Assembly (NCBI RefSeq): GCF_003253565.1
Contig: NZ_QKUF01000010.1
Coordinates: 1 to 63,268 of the forward strand
From: Thermosporothrix hazakensis
GTDB taxonomy: Bacteria > Chloroflexota > Ktedonobacteria > Ktedonobacterales > Ktedonobacteraceae
Direction: 5' to 3'
DNA: 63,268 nucleotides
Shown here: in pieces, positions 9,402 to 18,224 of the stretch
How the letters are laid out: each line of letters begins with the position of its first letter
How positions within the stretch are numbered: the first letter of the stretch is position 1
The notes under the pieces: model-generated
What the model was told of the DNA's origin: nothing
What the model saw: only the letters and a program-made list of their open reading frames with translations
Databases searched by the model: none
Translations under genes and position numbers: made by a program

Positions 9402-10079
9402 TTGTGATTATCAATTCTATTGCCTTTAAAATATATAACATTTCTAATGCTTCCTGTCAATATACTTTTATAAAGAGAAAGAATAAAATCCGAATTTCTA
9501 AATTTCTAAAACTATTTCAAATAAAAACCCTATAAGCGTATAAACTGCCCATCTTTGTACCCTCCGATCTTGCTAACATGTAAGCATTGTCCCGCCGTTT
9601 AAGTCGTTTCATCTGAATCTGATGCTCCGTTTGAACAGTTTAACTTTGATATATTCTATGTCTGTAGGTTACGATCAATCCAAGCTTTGCTCAATATACA
9701 GTCCAAAAAGCGAACAATCGCTGTTTCCTCCACGAGCAAAACCTCACCTATCCCGGAGACAGAGAGAAGATGACCAAGTTCGTATTGGATACTTAAAGCG
9801 GAGAACCTCGCCAGAGGCCTGTCTCCTTTGTGCCGAGTGAGCAGGCAGAGGTATCAGAGCAATATGTGTTTGACACACATTGACAAACATCCAGTTTTTA
9901 TTGTTGCCCTCTGATGTGAACTTGCCGAGGGAATCACACGTCCTCATCCCACTTAGCGGCACCAGCAACTTTTTGCGTCCATCCCAGATTTTAATAGAGC
10001 GGCTCATGATTGCTGCGTTGACCTGTTATTCATGCGTGGCTTCCTCGTGCAGACTTACTAAACCTTTTCAGGGAGTGAT
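9402..10079. other. Intergenic, no recognised gene
   Basis: About 680 bases between the MauE-like gene and the IS630 remnant. It is AT-rich up to 9600. Short frames on both strands (9622-9840 plus, 9744-10007 minus) resemble nothing I know. The promoter of the MauE operon should be near 9420-9500. Confidence 0.45.
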
Positions 10080-11188
10080 AAGTGAGCTTCATAAGCACAT
10101 CCATAATAGACACAAACGCGCTGGGTGAGTTGTTGGGCCGAAAGCAAGCCATCACGTTCGACCACCTGTCGCTTGCCATGAACCTATTTGGGCTCAATAG
10201 GATTCAACCAGAGGCTTTTCGTGGGCAAGAAGAAGGGCAGGAGACGTACCCCCTGGCTCGACTGCTTGACATGCTGATTGTGTTGCCTGATCCAGTCTTT
10301 GACCATCTTGGAGCCGTGCCAACTGGCGTTATCCCAGATCAGAAGCCAGTTCCTCTTCCCTTGCTTCTCCAGCTTCTGGCATCACCACTCAAGAAACGGA
10401 ATGGTGATGGCACTCACTGGGCGTCCCGTCACCAAACGCAGCCACATCTCATCGCAGACTGGATCATCGGGTTCTCCCTCTTGCCACAAGACTCCATAGC
10501 ACGCCAAGGCTTTGGGGTCAGGATCACCTTTCTGCCACACGTGCTCGACCAGCCGCACTGGCTCCTGCTTGCTTTGCCAAGCGTGAAGATGAGGAAGGGC
10601 AAATCTGGACCAGCAGACCTGATCGAGAAAACCAATCGCCCAATCAGGACGGGGGCTCGCGTAGGCAATCAGCCGATCACGCGCCGTTTGTTTTGGAGAT
10701 ACATCGGATCGGGACTCGTGATCCAGTGTTTGTCTCGCTTCTAACTGAATCCCAGGCGCTTGAGGGCACGGCGAACACTTGCCCCCGAAATGCTCGCTGG
10801 GGCGATGCCTTCTTCGAAAGGCGACCTTTGCGGCCAATGGCAAGCTCCAACAATTGGGCTCGATACCGAACTCGCGGGGACTGCGATGCAAGAGATCTCG
10901 CAAGGCCGGCAGGCAGTCGTCGGGAATGCTGGTGCGCAGACGGTGAGGACGGCAGGAGGTCTTCTGGTGCACGGTCAGACCTTTTTCATTGAAGCCGTTG
11001 ATCATGTTGCGCACGCTCCCCTCGTCGCAACCCAGGCTTCTGGCAATGCTGCTCGCCCGTTCCTGCCGTGCTGAAGCCAGCACGATCTGGCAGCGCCGCA
11101 ACACAAAGGCTGATGATGAACGCAAGCTCGCCTGGATCGTGTCACGCTCGTCTGTGGTGAGTGGTCGAATGAAGAGAGGTGCTTTCAT
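10080..11188 (-). pseudogene. IS630-type transposase, decayed
   Basis: The minus strand reads as an IS630-family transposase from the N-terminal helix-turn-helix (MKAPLFIRPLTTDERDTIQA at 11188) to the DDE C-terminus (LIWDNASWHGSKMVKDWI, then LNPIEPK near 10190). It is broken: the middle is out of frame, a TAG replaces the Trp codon before KRDKHWITSPDP, a TGA follows FLEW near 10382, and another TAG replaces the Trp of 'EPKW'. The element cannot make its own transposase. It lies head to head with a second IS630-type fragment at 11281, about 90 bases away. Confidence 0.88.
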
Positions 11189-11280
11189 ACCCTTTCATAT
11201 CGGTACCTTCCCTCATTTTCTTCCGTCCGATTGCACTAGAGCACTGTTCATAAGGGTTGATTATAATATACACTGGAAGA

Positions 11281-11884
11281 ATGAAAGCCTATTCGCAAGA
11301 TTTGCGGCTCCGGGTGCTGCGAGCCATCGATGCCGGAGCCAGCCAGAGTCAAGTCGCAGAGCAATTTGCTGTCTCGACGGCGACCATCAAACGCTATCTC
11401 AAACAGCGGCGGAAACCGGTCATGTCGAGCCAAAGACGATTCCAGGCCGTCCCAACAGGAGCGGCGTTACAGGCCCATTTGCTCGCCCAATTGCAGGCCT
11501 ATCCCGACCTGCGGCGGGAAGAGCATTGTCGCCTCTTCCAAGATGGCTATGGACTCCAGGTCAGTCCAGCCAGTATTACCCGCGCCAGAGAGGCCCTTGG
11601 CTGGACTTGAAAAAAAGACGGTGAGAGCGGCTGAGCAAAAGGAAGCTGAACGGGCCGCCTTGCGCAAGCAAACGGCTCACCTGCAAAGTGCTGACCTGGT
11701 GTTTGTGGATGAGGCTGGCTCCCACCTTGCCATGCCCCCGTGTATAGCTACGCTCTCCACGCGGTCAACGTGCTTACGGGAAGGTGCCTCGCAATTATGG
11801 AGCCATCATGACCATGATCGCCTCGATATCGCTGACCGGCATGGGGCCAGCATTCCTGCTGGATAGAGCCGCTAATAGCACCGC
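11281..11884 (+). pseudogene. IS630-type transposase, 3'-truncated
   Basis: A different IS630-family transposase. It opens with the usual helix-turn-helix (MKAYSQDLRLRVLRAIDAGA), leaves frame near 11610, and resumes with the first catalytic segment DLVFVDEAGSHLAM, then shifts again to PRNYGAIMTMIASISLTGMG. The reading stops at about 11884 (FLLDRAANSTA), so the second and third acidic residues are absent. The break point lies some 17 bases before the ATG of the asparagine-synthetase-like gene, and one frame (from 11784) reads through into that gene. Confidence 0.85.
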
Positions 11885-11900
11885 TAAGGAGAACGCAAGG

Positions 11901-13565
11901 ATGACACTGGCAACACAGTATGTCGGCTTTGACGGCCATCTTCAACGCGATCAGCTTTCCCTTTTTCAGTATCGCCATGCCGTTCGGTCAACCACGTTTC
12001 GTCAGGGAACCTCATTGCGCACGGTTGTGCAGTGGCTACGACATGCTGAAGACTTCCCTCTCTATGCTTCCCCATACACACAACAGGACCTCGTCTTGTT
12101 TGCCGGTTTCTTCCCTGATCTCTCATCGTCAAGGATTGCCTCCCTGATCTCTCACCTGAAGCAGGGTCGCTCTCACGAGGGAGCACACCTCCCAGGGGAA
12201 GGAGTTGGCTGTCTCCTCTCTCCTGGGCGTCTCTTTCTCTTCAAAAGCCTTCCCTCAAACGAGAATATTTTTTACCGGGTCACGCCTCAGATCGTGCGCT
12301 GGTCAACGAATCCACTGGACCTGGTGGATGGGGTTCAAGATCTTGATGAAGGAGCGATTCGTCACTGTTGTCGAGGAGAAAACGTCTTTCTCCCCCGAGA
12401 TCTTCACGTCGTTCCTGCTAGCCAGCTTGTCGTTATCGAGCAAGAGCGTGTACATACCCTTCCATTTGATCACGTCACCCCGTTTTCGTGTCCTGCTCGG
12501 ATGAGTCTGGATGCGTGGGCGCAATGGAGCCGTCAGCTTCTGCTCCAGGCCGTGCAGCCACTTGTCTCTGTTGGTCGAATTGGCATCCTCTTGAGTGGCG
12601 GGATTGACTCCTCCGCTGTCGCTGCCGCCCTCACGCTGGCCGGAGCGAACGTCACGGCCTACCACTTCTCTTTTGCCGATCCAGATGCCAGTGAGGAACG
12701 GTTTGCACGCGCTCTTTGCCAACGCTTAGGCATTCCTCTCGTTGCGGTTCCTGTCAATACTGGCGATCAAGACTCTCTCTCCGCGTCCTGGGATATGCCT
12801 CATCCCTATAGTCATCCCGGATCTATCTGGATGCTGCAGGTAGCACAACAGCTGCACCAGGATGGTATCACGGTGCTTGCCACCGGTCGTGGGGGGGACA
12901 CCCTGTTTGCTCCTGCCACCTCTGGCCTCTCTACAGTCCTCCGCTCACCGATTTCATTGCGCGAGAAAGGGAGGATGCTGCTTGGCGCATTGACGACCGA
13001 TTGGTCAACGACAGCCCTGCTTCGCAGCCTCCACCCAGCCTTTCCGGTTGTCGGCAAAACCAGTATGCGGCTTGAACAGGGGCAACAAGAAGAGCAACGC
13101 CGTCTGCGGCGAGCAGATTTTCTGACGTCAGTCGATGGGGAGGACGTTCCTGCCATCACACCCGTGGAAGCCGGTGCCTTTTCCCCGCAAGATACTGTTC
13201 TTGAGCTCTCTGTTTGGCAACCACATGGCATACGGGTCTGTCATCCGTTTCATCACAAAGCGTTGCTCCGCTTTGGAGCAACACTTCCAGATGCATATCG
13301 TTTGCTCCCCCGAATGGGAGTCAAAATCGTGAAGCCAGTCCTCAAATGGGCCTGGCGACACGACGTGCCATCAGAGATCATTACCCGCCAATGGGGGAGT
13401 TGGTTAGATGCCCCTGCGCAGTCGTTTTGTCTGACGTCTCCTGATCGGCTCCTCGCATGGCTCGCGACGCCTGAGTCGAGCTTGATGAGACGAGGGATTC
13501 TTGATCGAGGAAAACTGCTCTCAGTGCTTTCAGATCCACGCTCGATTCGCTCATCCCTCCTATAG
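11901..13565 (+). CDS. Asparagine-synthetase-like lasso cyclase (C protein)
   Basis: A 554-aa protein of the asparagine synthetase B family. The N-terminal glutaminase-like half has no catalytic Cys2 (it begins MTLATQYVGF). The synthetase half has the ATP-binding PP-loop LLSGGIDSSAVAAAL around residues 229-243. Paired with the next gene it fits a lasso peptide C protein, which adenylates the Asp/Glu side chain of a core peptide to form the macrolactam ring. I start at 11901, where GGAG lies 8-11 bases upstream; an ATG at 11784 would add IS630-derived residues. A true asparagine synthetase is less likely because the N-terminal Cys is missing. Confidence 0.78.
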   Translation: MTLATQYVGFDGHLQRDQLSLFQYRHAVRSTTFRQGTSLRTVVQWLRHAEDFPLYASPYTQQDLVLFAGFFPDLSSSRIASLISHLKQGRSHEGAHLPGEGVGCLLSPGRLFLFKSLPSNENIFYRVTPQIVRWSTNPLDLVDGVQDLDEGAIRHCCRGENVFLPRDLHVVPASQLVVIEQERVHTLPFDHVTPFSCPARMSLDAWAQWSRQLLLQAVQPLVSVGRIGILLSGGIDSSAVAAALTLAGANVTAYHFSFADPDASEERFARALCQRLGIPLVAVPVNTGDQDSLSASWDMPHPYSHPGSIWMLQVAQQLHQDGITVLATGRGGDTLFAPATSGLSTVLRSPISLREKGRMLLGALTTDWSTTALLRSLHPAFPVVGKTSMRLEQGQQEEQRRLRRADFLTSVDGEDVPAITPVEAGAFSPQDTVLELSVWQPHGIRVCHPFHHKALLRFGATLPDAYRLLPRMGVKIVKPVLKWAWRHDVPSEIITRQWGSWLDAPAQSFCLTSPDRLLAWLATPESSLMRRGILDRGKLLSVLSDPRSIRSSLL

Positions 13566-13633
13566 CCTGATCAGCAGCGCCATGACTGAGCTTTTTCTTC
13601 GTCGATTCGATCAACTCATGAAAGGAGACGGAC

Positions 13634-14485
13634 ATGGCTTTCATTGAACTGAAGCCTTCTGTTGGCTTTGATGCTGCTGACGGCGAAGGAGTCCTGCTTG
13701 AGAGTCTCCAGGGAACGCTTTACCGCTTGACTCCCAGTGCCACCGATATCCTGACACTCGGATTGCAGGTGACGACGCATGAGGATTTGCTGGTAGGACT
13801 TGCGTCTCGCTACGATGCTGATCGAGAGACCCTTCAACAGGGCATTCACGCGCTCCTGCACCAGCTGGAGCAGCTTGACCTGCTCCACACACCAGATCCG
13901 CCATTCGCGCAAACCGCGTTCCACTCGTGTTTCCCATATCAGCACCAGCCACGCAGGGGGTCAGTGCCTCTTGAAGAGGACTGGGACTTTTTGCTGACAG
14001 GAGTCGCAACACCGTCGTCCCTTCCTTCCTTTTCCTGGTGGCAACGTCTCCATGCCTGGCACTCTGCCTTCACAGCTCTACGCCTTCTCCAGGGCGAAGA
14101 AAAAGCGCCCTCCCAGTGGAGTGAGCGGGGGTGGCCGGGCTGGAGTCGAGCCCATCAGTATCTGGCCTCGCTGTGGCCTGGAGCGGTCGCGTTCGCCTCG
14201 TCTTCGCTTCCTGAGATCATCCATCTGGCGCGGCGGGAACTGCTTTTCTGTCTCTGTCTGGTCCGACTCATCGCTCCCGAGGCCCTCTGTGTGGCGCGCT
14301 CAGTCGCTTTCTGCGCTTACTTGTGCCGCGCAGGAATCCCCGCTCACGTGACGATCGGGAGAGATCGCTTTGCCAAAAATGAGCGCTTTGAATTCCACGC
14401 CTGGGTCGAAGTGGATGGCGTGGTCGTGAATGATATTCCAGAAGTGGCAACAGGTTACTCGCCGCTCGTGCGGATCCCCTTGTAG
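13634..14485 (+). CDS. Lasso leader peptidase, RRE plus transglutaminase-like (B protein)
   Basis: A 283-aa protein. Residues 1-85 look like a PqqD-type RiPP recognition element, which binds leader peptides (LLESLQGTLYRLTPSATDIL and the helix ALLHQLEQLDLL). Residues about 170-283 match the transglutaminase-like B2 protease, with catalytic candidates Cys219 (CVARSVAFCAYL), His255 (FEFHAWVEVDG) and Asp267 (VVVND). In lasso biosynthesis the B protein removes the leader so the C protein can close the ring; here B1 and B2 are one chain. AAAGGAG precedes the ATG, and the gene is 68 bases after the cyclase. No precursor or exporter gene is visible nearby. Confidence 0.8.
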   Translation: MAFIELKPSVGFDAADGEGVLLESLQGTLYRLTPSATDILTLGLQVTTHEDLLVGLASRYDADRETLQQGIHALLHQLEQLDLLHTPDPPFAQTAFHSCFPYQHQPRRGSVPLEEDWDFLLTGVATPSSLPSFSWWQRLHAWHSAFTALRLLQGEEKAPSQWSERGWPGWSRAHQYLASLWPGAVAFASSSLPEIIHLARRELLFCLCLVRLIAPEALCVARSVAFCAYLCRAGIPAHVTIGRDRFAKNERFEFHAWVEVDGVVVNDIPEVATGYSPLVRIPL

Positions 14486-15538
14486 AGTCAGCTTCTCAGC
14501 AACCTAAGATCACTGATTGCTCAAACCCGTCCTCCTTCCCCATCATCTCTCAGCCCCGCCCTTCGCAATGACACCAGCTGCCGATCGCAGCAGCAAGGTG
14601 TGAGGAACGGTTTCAGGAAGCACAGAACATGGGACCTTCCCCAAACGTCGAACAGCACGAGTTCCGGCTCTGTTCCGGTTGTTGGAAGCCAGACCCCTTC
14701 CTTGAGAACAACTTCTCTTCTCTGGCTCTCACCTTTTGCCAACACGCGCGCGAAAAAAAAGATCTTTTTTTTCACCTCTTCCAGCTCCATTCCTCTCTTC
14801 TTCTTCTTAAAGAGTCGAACCACTTTCTGGAAGCTCAAACGGCTTGACAAGCCCTTTCATACCACAAACATCACGCTCTTTTTTCGATGGTGTTTGCGCA
14901 TCGAAAAAATGGCCTTTTCGAGCTTCATTGGACCTGCATCCTGGCAGACGTGTTCGCCTCAGAGGTGAGCAGAAAGGCTCTTGTCTTCGAAGTCCCTTTC
15001 TGCCTGAAGCAGTCCTTCAAGAGAGAAAGACCATCTGCACCCTGCCTCTCGCACAACGACGCATTGTTCTCTGGTTTGCTCCTGTGTTTCGATGTCTCAG
15101 CACCACCTTCTCACTCCCATCAACTTCATCCTCCTCCCGCTTGACAAGCCACGCTCTGGCTCCTCTTGGGCCACCCCTCCCCCCTCTTTTCTCGTGCCTC
15201 TTTTCTTTCTTTTTGCTCTTGTTTTCCCCTCCCCTCTATCCTATACTCTTCCTATACTCGTTCTCTCACTGCTCCTTGCGCTCAAGGAGCCCTCCTCGCA
15301 CGGGAGCATACGGCGGTCCTTCCGCGAGGACGATGACGCGGGTCCCCCATCAGGACTGCTGATGGCCGGTTTCCTTCACGGTTCTGAAGGAGCGCAGCTC
15401 GGATCCCCTGCGCCTGTCTCTGGCGATCCACTTGTCTGAAGAGGAAAGAAGGGAAAAAGCACAAACATCGTGTCGCTCAGGCACGCAGGAGAATGCTTCT
15501 AGCCGCCCTTCTTTCCTCTTCTCCTTTTTTGGCAGAAA
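14486..15538. other. Long pyrimidine-rich intergenic region
   Basis: About 1.05 kb without a recognisable gene. The plus strand is strongly C/T-rich, especially 14700-14830 and 15090-15260. I searched it for a short lasso precursor (a leader with a YxxP-like motif and a Gly- or Ala-initiated core carrying Asp/Glu at position 7-9) and saw none. TTGACA at 14846 has no convincing -10 partner. Confidence 0.5.
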
Positions 15539-15548
15539 GGAAAGAAGG
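15507..15548 (+). promoter_or_regulatory. Hairpin covering a ribosome site
   Basis: CCTTCTTTCC at 15507-15516 is perfectly complementary to GGAAAGAAGG at 15539-15548, which is the purine-rich ribosome site just ahead of the ATG at 15551. The 22-base loop contains a T run. If formed in the mRNA, the stem would hide the ribosome site of the nucleotidyltransferase-fold gene and hold its translation low. Confidence 0.55.
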
Positions 15549-15550
15549 AT

Positions 15551-16099
15551 ATGAAACGACAGATGATGAACCAGAAAGCCATTGAACGTCATCTCGCCTT
15601 GCTCAATGACAAACTGGCAGAAGAGGGAATTAAGGCCTCTATCTTGCTTGTAGGAGGCGCTTATATGGTTAGTATCGTGCAAAATCGGAAAACGACCCGC
15701 GACATTGATGTCTCGATTGCCACCAATCAGGCACACATCTATCGGTCCGTCAAGCACGCTGCTACCGCTATTGCACAGACATACCAGCTGCCGTCTGACT
15801 GGTTCAATGATGATGTTACCATTGTCATCGACCAAATCGGACGACCGCAATCCCCTTCGCTCTGGAAGCAATTCTCCCATCTCCGCGTGCTCATTCCTGA
15901 AGAGCAGTATATCCTTGCACTCAAACTTTTTGCCGGTCGAGAAGATGACGACCGCGATATCCAGGCCCTCGCCAAACGCTTGCGCATCTCATCCCAAGCT
16001 CAGGCCTGGACATTGGTTCAGCGCTATATTCCTCCTCACATGCAAAGCATGCGGCCCCAGGAAATAGCCAATGCCATCGAACGCTGCTTTTCCAAATAA
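15551..16099 (+). CDS. Nucleotidyltransferase-fold protein (DUF6036-like)
   Basis: A 182-aa protein with the minimal nucleotidyltransferase signature: a Gly-Gly pair at residues 35-36 (LLVGGAYMV) followed by DID at 51-53 (KTTRDIDVSI), then a helical part. It resembles DUF6036/AbiEii-like proteins; relatives include toxins that modify tRNA and antibiotic-resistance enzymes. I cannot say what it modifies. Its ribosome site lies in a perfect 10-bp hairpin, so expression is probably restrained. It ends in a terminator, and the next gene has a separate promoter, so they are neighbours rather than a tight operon. Confidence 0.72.
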   Translation: MKRQMMNQKAIERHLALLNDKLAEEGIKASILLVGGAYMVSIVQNRKTTRDIDVSIATNQAHIYRSVKHAATAIAQTYQLPSDWFNDDVTIVIDQIGRPQSPSLWKQFSHLRVLIPEEQYILALKLFAGREDDDRDIQALAKRLRISSQAQAWTLVQRYIPPHMQSMRPQEIANAIERCFSK

Positions 16100-16115
16100 A
16101 GCAGTGCTGCTACCA

Positions 16116-16156
16116 GAGAGAGCGCTTCCCCACAAGCAGCTCTCTCCCTCTTTTTT
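16116..16156 (+). terminator. Rho-independent terminator
   Basis: GAGAGAGC at 16116-16123 pairs with GCTCTCTC at 16139-16146, followed by CCTC and six T (16151-16156). It ends transcription of the nucleotidyltransferase-fold gene and runs directly into the promoter of the next gene. Confidence 0.7.
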
Positions 16157-16160
16157 GGGG

Positions 16161-16166
16161 TATAAT
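16161..16166 (+). promoter_or_regulatory. Likely -10 box TATAAT
   Basis: A perfect TATAAT lies 42 bases before the ATG at 16208. No good -35 box is found 16-18 bases upstream, where the terminator T run sits, so activity may need an activator. Confidence 0.4.
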
Positions 16167-16207
16167 AGAAGAGAAGGACACACTGAGAAAGGAGATCACC
16201 CCAACCG

Positions 16208-16702
16208 ATGAAAGCACTGCTTCCCTATCCCATCCATCCGGTGTCTCAGATTCCCGAACTCATCGTTCAGGGAGAAGATCCCTGGTATGCGGTGAAATGT
16301 TTTCTCCATGACTGGTGGTGTTTCGCTGTCACCCATCGGCAGGAGTTAATCCAAACCCCTCCACCAGTCGGGCAGACACTCACGCAACAGCGATGGGCCG
16401 CTTTTTGTGCCGCGATGGTCGAGGAGCTCTGCAATCGGGTTGCGTTCCCTCATCCCTCCTGGATCTTTCAGCCAGAATACATCCTTTCTCGTCGCTGGGT
16501 CATCAATCCTTATACTTCCGCTGGCACCCTGGAACCCTTTACTCGCCGCAATATCATCATCAGCAAAACCGTCCTCGACAATAAATACGAGTATGCGGCA
16601 GGCCATCAGAAGCGACTCTGGACGGCTGAAGAAATGGAGCAGCTTGAAAAGAGCATCCAGGCAGCACCTCATGCCACCGCTGAGGAGCGCTCTTCTTCTT
16701 AG
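16208..16702 (+). CDS. Hypothetical protein next to nucleotidyltransferase
   Basis: A 164-aa protein that I do not recognise. It is rich in Trp and aromatic residues in the first half (WYAVKCFLHDWWCFAVTH) and has a conserved-looking segment FTRRNIIISKTVLDNKYEYA. AAAGGAG lies 13 bases upstream, a somewhat long spacing. It sits just behind the nucleotidyltransferase-fold gene but has its own promoter-like box. A toxin-antitoxin-like relation is possible but unsupported by any motif. Confidence 0.6.
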   Translation: MKALLPYPIHPVSQIPELIVQGEDPWYAVKCFLHDWWCFAVTHRQELIQTPPPVGQTLTQQRWAAFCAAMVEELCNRVAFPHPSWIFQPEYILSRRWVINPYTSAGTLEPFTRRNIIISKTVLDNKYEYAAGHQKRLWTAEEMEQLEKSIQAAPHATAEERSSS

Positions 16703-17201
16703 CGTCTCCTCACCACACCGTTTCCCCATTTTCGCTCATTTTCGCTCCTCGTTTTCGATGTCCTAGCACCATCGTTTTTCCAGCATGTTCCTCTGCCTCC
16801 GCTGGCTTCTCACGCCCATCGCCCCTTCGCCTCACAAGAGCCCCACGAGCAGAAACGGGTGACAAAGAGGTTTTCTTTCCCTACTTGCCTTCTCCCCATC
16901 GTCCAGGTATGCTTTTCATAGAAGATGATCTCCTCCCGCGCAAGGAGTGTGATGCGCGATCCACGCCCACCGGGATGGTACGGTTGGGGCCTGCGTTCTG
17001 CCCCAGGTTCTCCGGGCAGAGAGATCTCTCCTCTCTTGCAGCACCCATCTCACCGCAAGAGAGAGACGAACGTATCGATTGAAGCAAAGAAAGGAGGGTA
17101 ACGCGCACAGAAGACTGAACCTGTGATCCCTGAGCGTGCATTTTGGCTCATGGGCGCACCCTCCTTTGCTTCTCCATCTCTTCACCAAAGGAGGAAACCC
17201 C
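16703..17201. other. Intergenic, no recognised gene
   Basis: About 500 bases. A frame at 16909-17082 codes for a 57-aa peptide without a ribosome site or similarity that I know. AAAGGAGG at 17187-17194 serves the next gene. Confidence 0.45.
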
Positions 17202-18104
17202 ATGGCACACCCTTCAAGCGTTTCACAGGCTCAACTTGTTCCGCAGGACGTTTCTCAGTCACAGAACGCTCGCAGTTCTCGGCCACAGGACGTTTCTCAG
17301 CCACAGGACGCTCACAGTTCTCGGCCACAGGAGCAAGCCATTTCACAGCCACAGAACGCGAAAAACGCTCAATCGGAGCAGGGCGTCTCGCGACCACAGA
17401 GCGTGAAAAACGCTCAATCGGAGCAGAACGTATCGCGACCACAGAGCGTGCAAAACGCTCAATCGGAGCAGAACGTTCCGCAGCAGCCGCGTTTCCAGAA
17501 AAAGAAACGCATCCAAAACGCACCGGAGGCCGCGCTCGTCCCCGTTGCCGGACACCATATCATCGTCGAGATGAAAGCTCCGGCTCCGGCTCCGCAAGGG
17601 ATCACCCCTGAAAGCGTGGCAGCGACAATGCACTTCTGGGAAGCTGAGTACCAGCAGGCAATGGCGCAATATAAAGCTGCGCGCGCCAAACTGCAACACG
17701 CCCTCGAGCAAGCTGAGTATCATCACATGAGGATGATCCAGCAGCAGGAACAGCATATTGCTTTCCTGCAACAGAGCTTGCAGCAGCAGCAGTATATGGA
17801 TGAGTACGCCTTCCACCAGGAGGCAGAACGACTCCGCTGGTTTGGGCTCTTCAACTACGCAGTTGGGGTGCGCTCATTCATCATGAGGCATTCCCCTGCA
17901 CCGCAGAGTCCAGCGACGCAACAACTCCATATGTCTCTGCGCCATGCCATTCAGTTGCTCGAGCATCTCCAGCAGGCACGATGGGATCAGAGTCCCATCG
18001 TCCAAGCGGTGCGAGAAGAAGTGCGCCTCGCCGAACAGCAGGTGTCCTTCTGCAAGCGCAAATGGCTTGAGGCCCGCGCCACTCTGCGTGGACTCATCCA
18101 CTAA
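17202..18104 (+). CDS. Repeat-rich coiled-coil protein
   Basis: A 300-aa protein in two parts. Residues about 10-105 are low-complexity and built of tandem repeats rich in Gln, Ser and Asn (units like NAQSEQNVSRPQSV); the DNA repeats are listed separately. Residues about 135-300 are a long coiled coil with many Gln and Glu (MIQQQEQHIAFLQQSLQQQQ). There is no signal peptide or membrane span. AAAGGAGG lies 7 bases upstream, and a strong terminator follows. Such layouts suit scaffolding or DNA-tethering proteins; the function is not known. Confidence 0.7.
   Translation: MAHPSSVSQAQLVPQDVSQSQNARSSRPQDVSQPQDAHSSRPQEQAISQPQNAKNAQSEQGVSRPQSVKNAQSEQNVSRPQSVQNAQSEQNVPQQPRFQKKKRIQNAPEAALVPVAGHHIIVEMKAPAPAPQGITPESVAATMHFWEAEYQQAMAQYKAARAKLQHALEQAEYHHMRMIQQQEQHIAFLQQSLQQQQYMDEYAFHQEAERLRWFGLFNYAVGVRSFIMRHSPAPQSPATQQLHMSLRHAIQLLEHLQQARWDQSPIVQAVREEVRLAEQQVSFCKRKWLEARATLRGLIH
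17247..17486 (+). repeat. Two adjacent in-frame tandem repeat arrays
   Basis: Two copies of a 42-bp unit (17247-17288 and 17289-17330) are followed by a 30-bp spacer and then almost three copies of a 45-bp unit (17361-17405, 17406-17450, 17451-17486). Both unit lengths are multiples of three, so copy-number changes keep the frame. Copies differ by only a few bases, which points to recent expansion. Confidence 0.9.
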
Positions 18105-18125
18105 GCTGCCTCGTGCAGGACGCTG

Positions 18126-18157
18126 AACCTGATCCTCCTCGATCAGGTTCTTTTTTT
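18126..18157 (+). terminator. Strong rho-independent terminator
   Basis: A perfect 9-bp stem (AACCTGATC / GATCAGGTT) with the loop CTCCTC is followed by C and seven T. It ends transcription of the coiled-coil gene, so the kinase and later genes need their own promoter. Confidence 0.9.
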
Positions 18158-18224
18158 CCACCTTGCTCACCCACGTCCTGGTTTCCGTTGCTCCATCTGT
18201 TCTCTAGCGAAAGGAGTCTCTTCT

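Noticed and set aside
10082..10744. Plus-strand 220-aa frame
   Set aside because: It is the antisense of the IS630-type transposase remnant, whose conserved motifs are clear on the minus strand.
13581..13646. A 21-codon frame between the lasso-type C and B genes as precursor
   Set aside because: It has no ribosome site, no leader motif and no plausible core; it simply overlaps the start of the B gene.
17247..17486. CRISPR-like array
   Set aside because: The repeats are contiguous with no unique spacers and encode protein repeats.
17143..17523. Alternative plus and minus frames in the repeat region
   Set aside because: Tandem repeats keep several frames open; only the frame from 17202 continues into the coiled coil and has a ribosome site.
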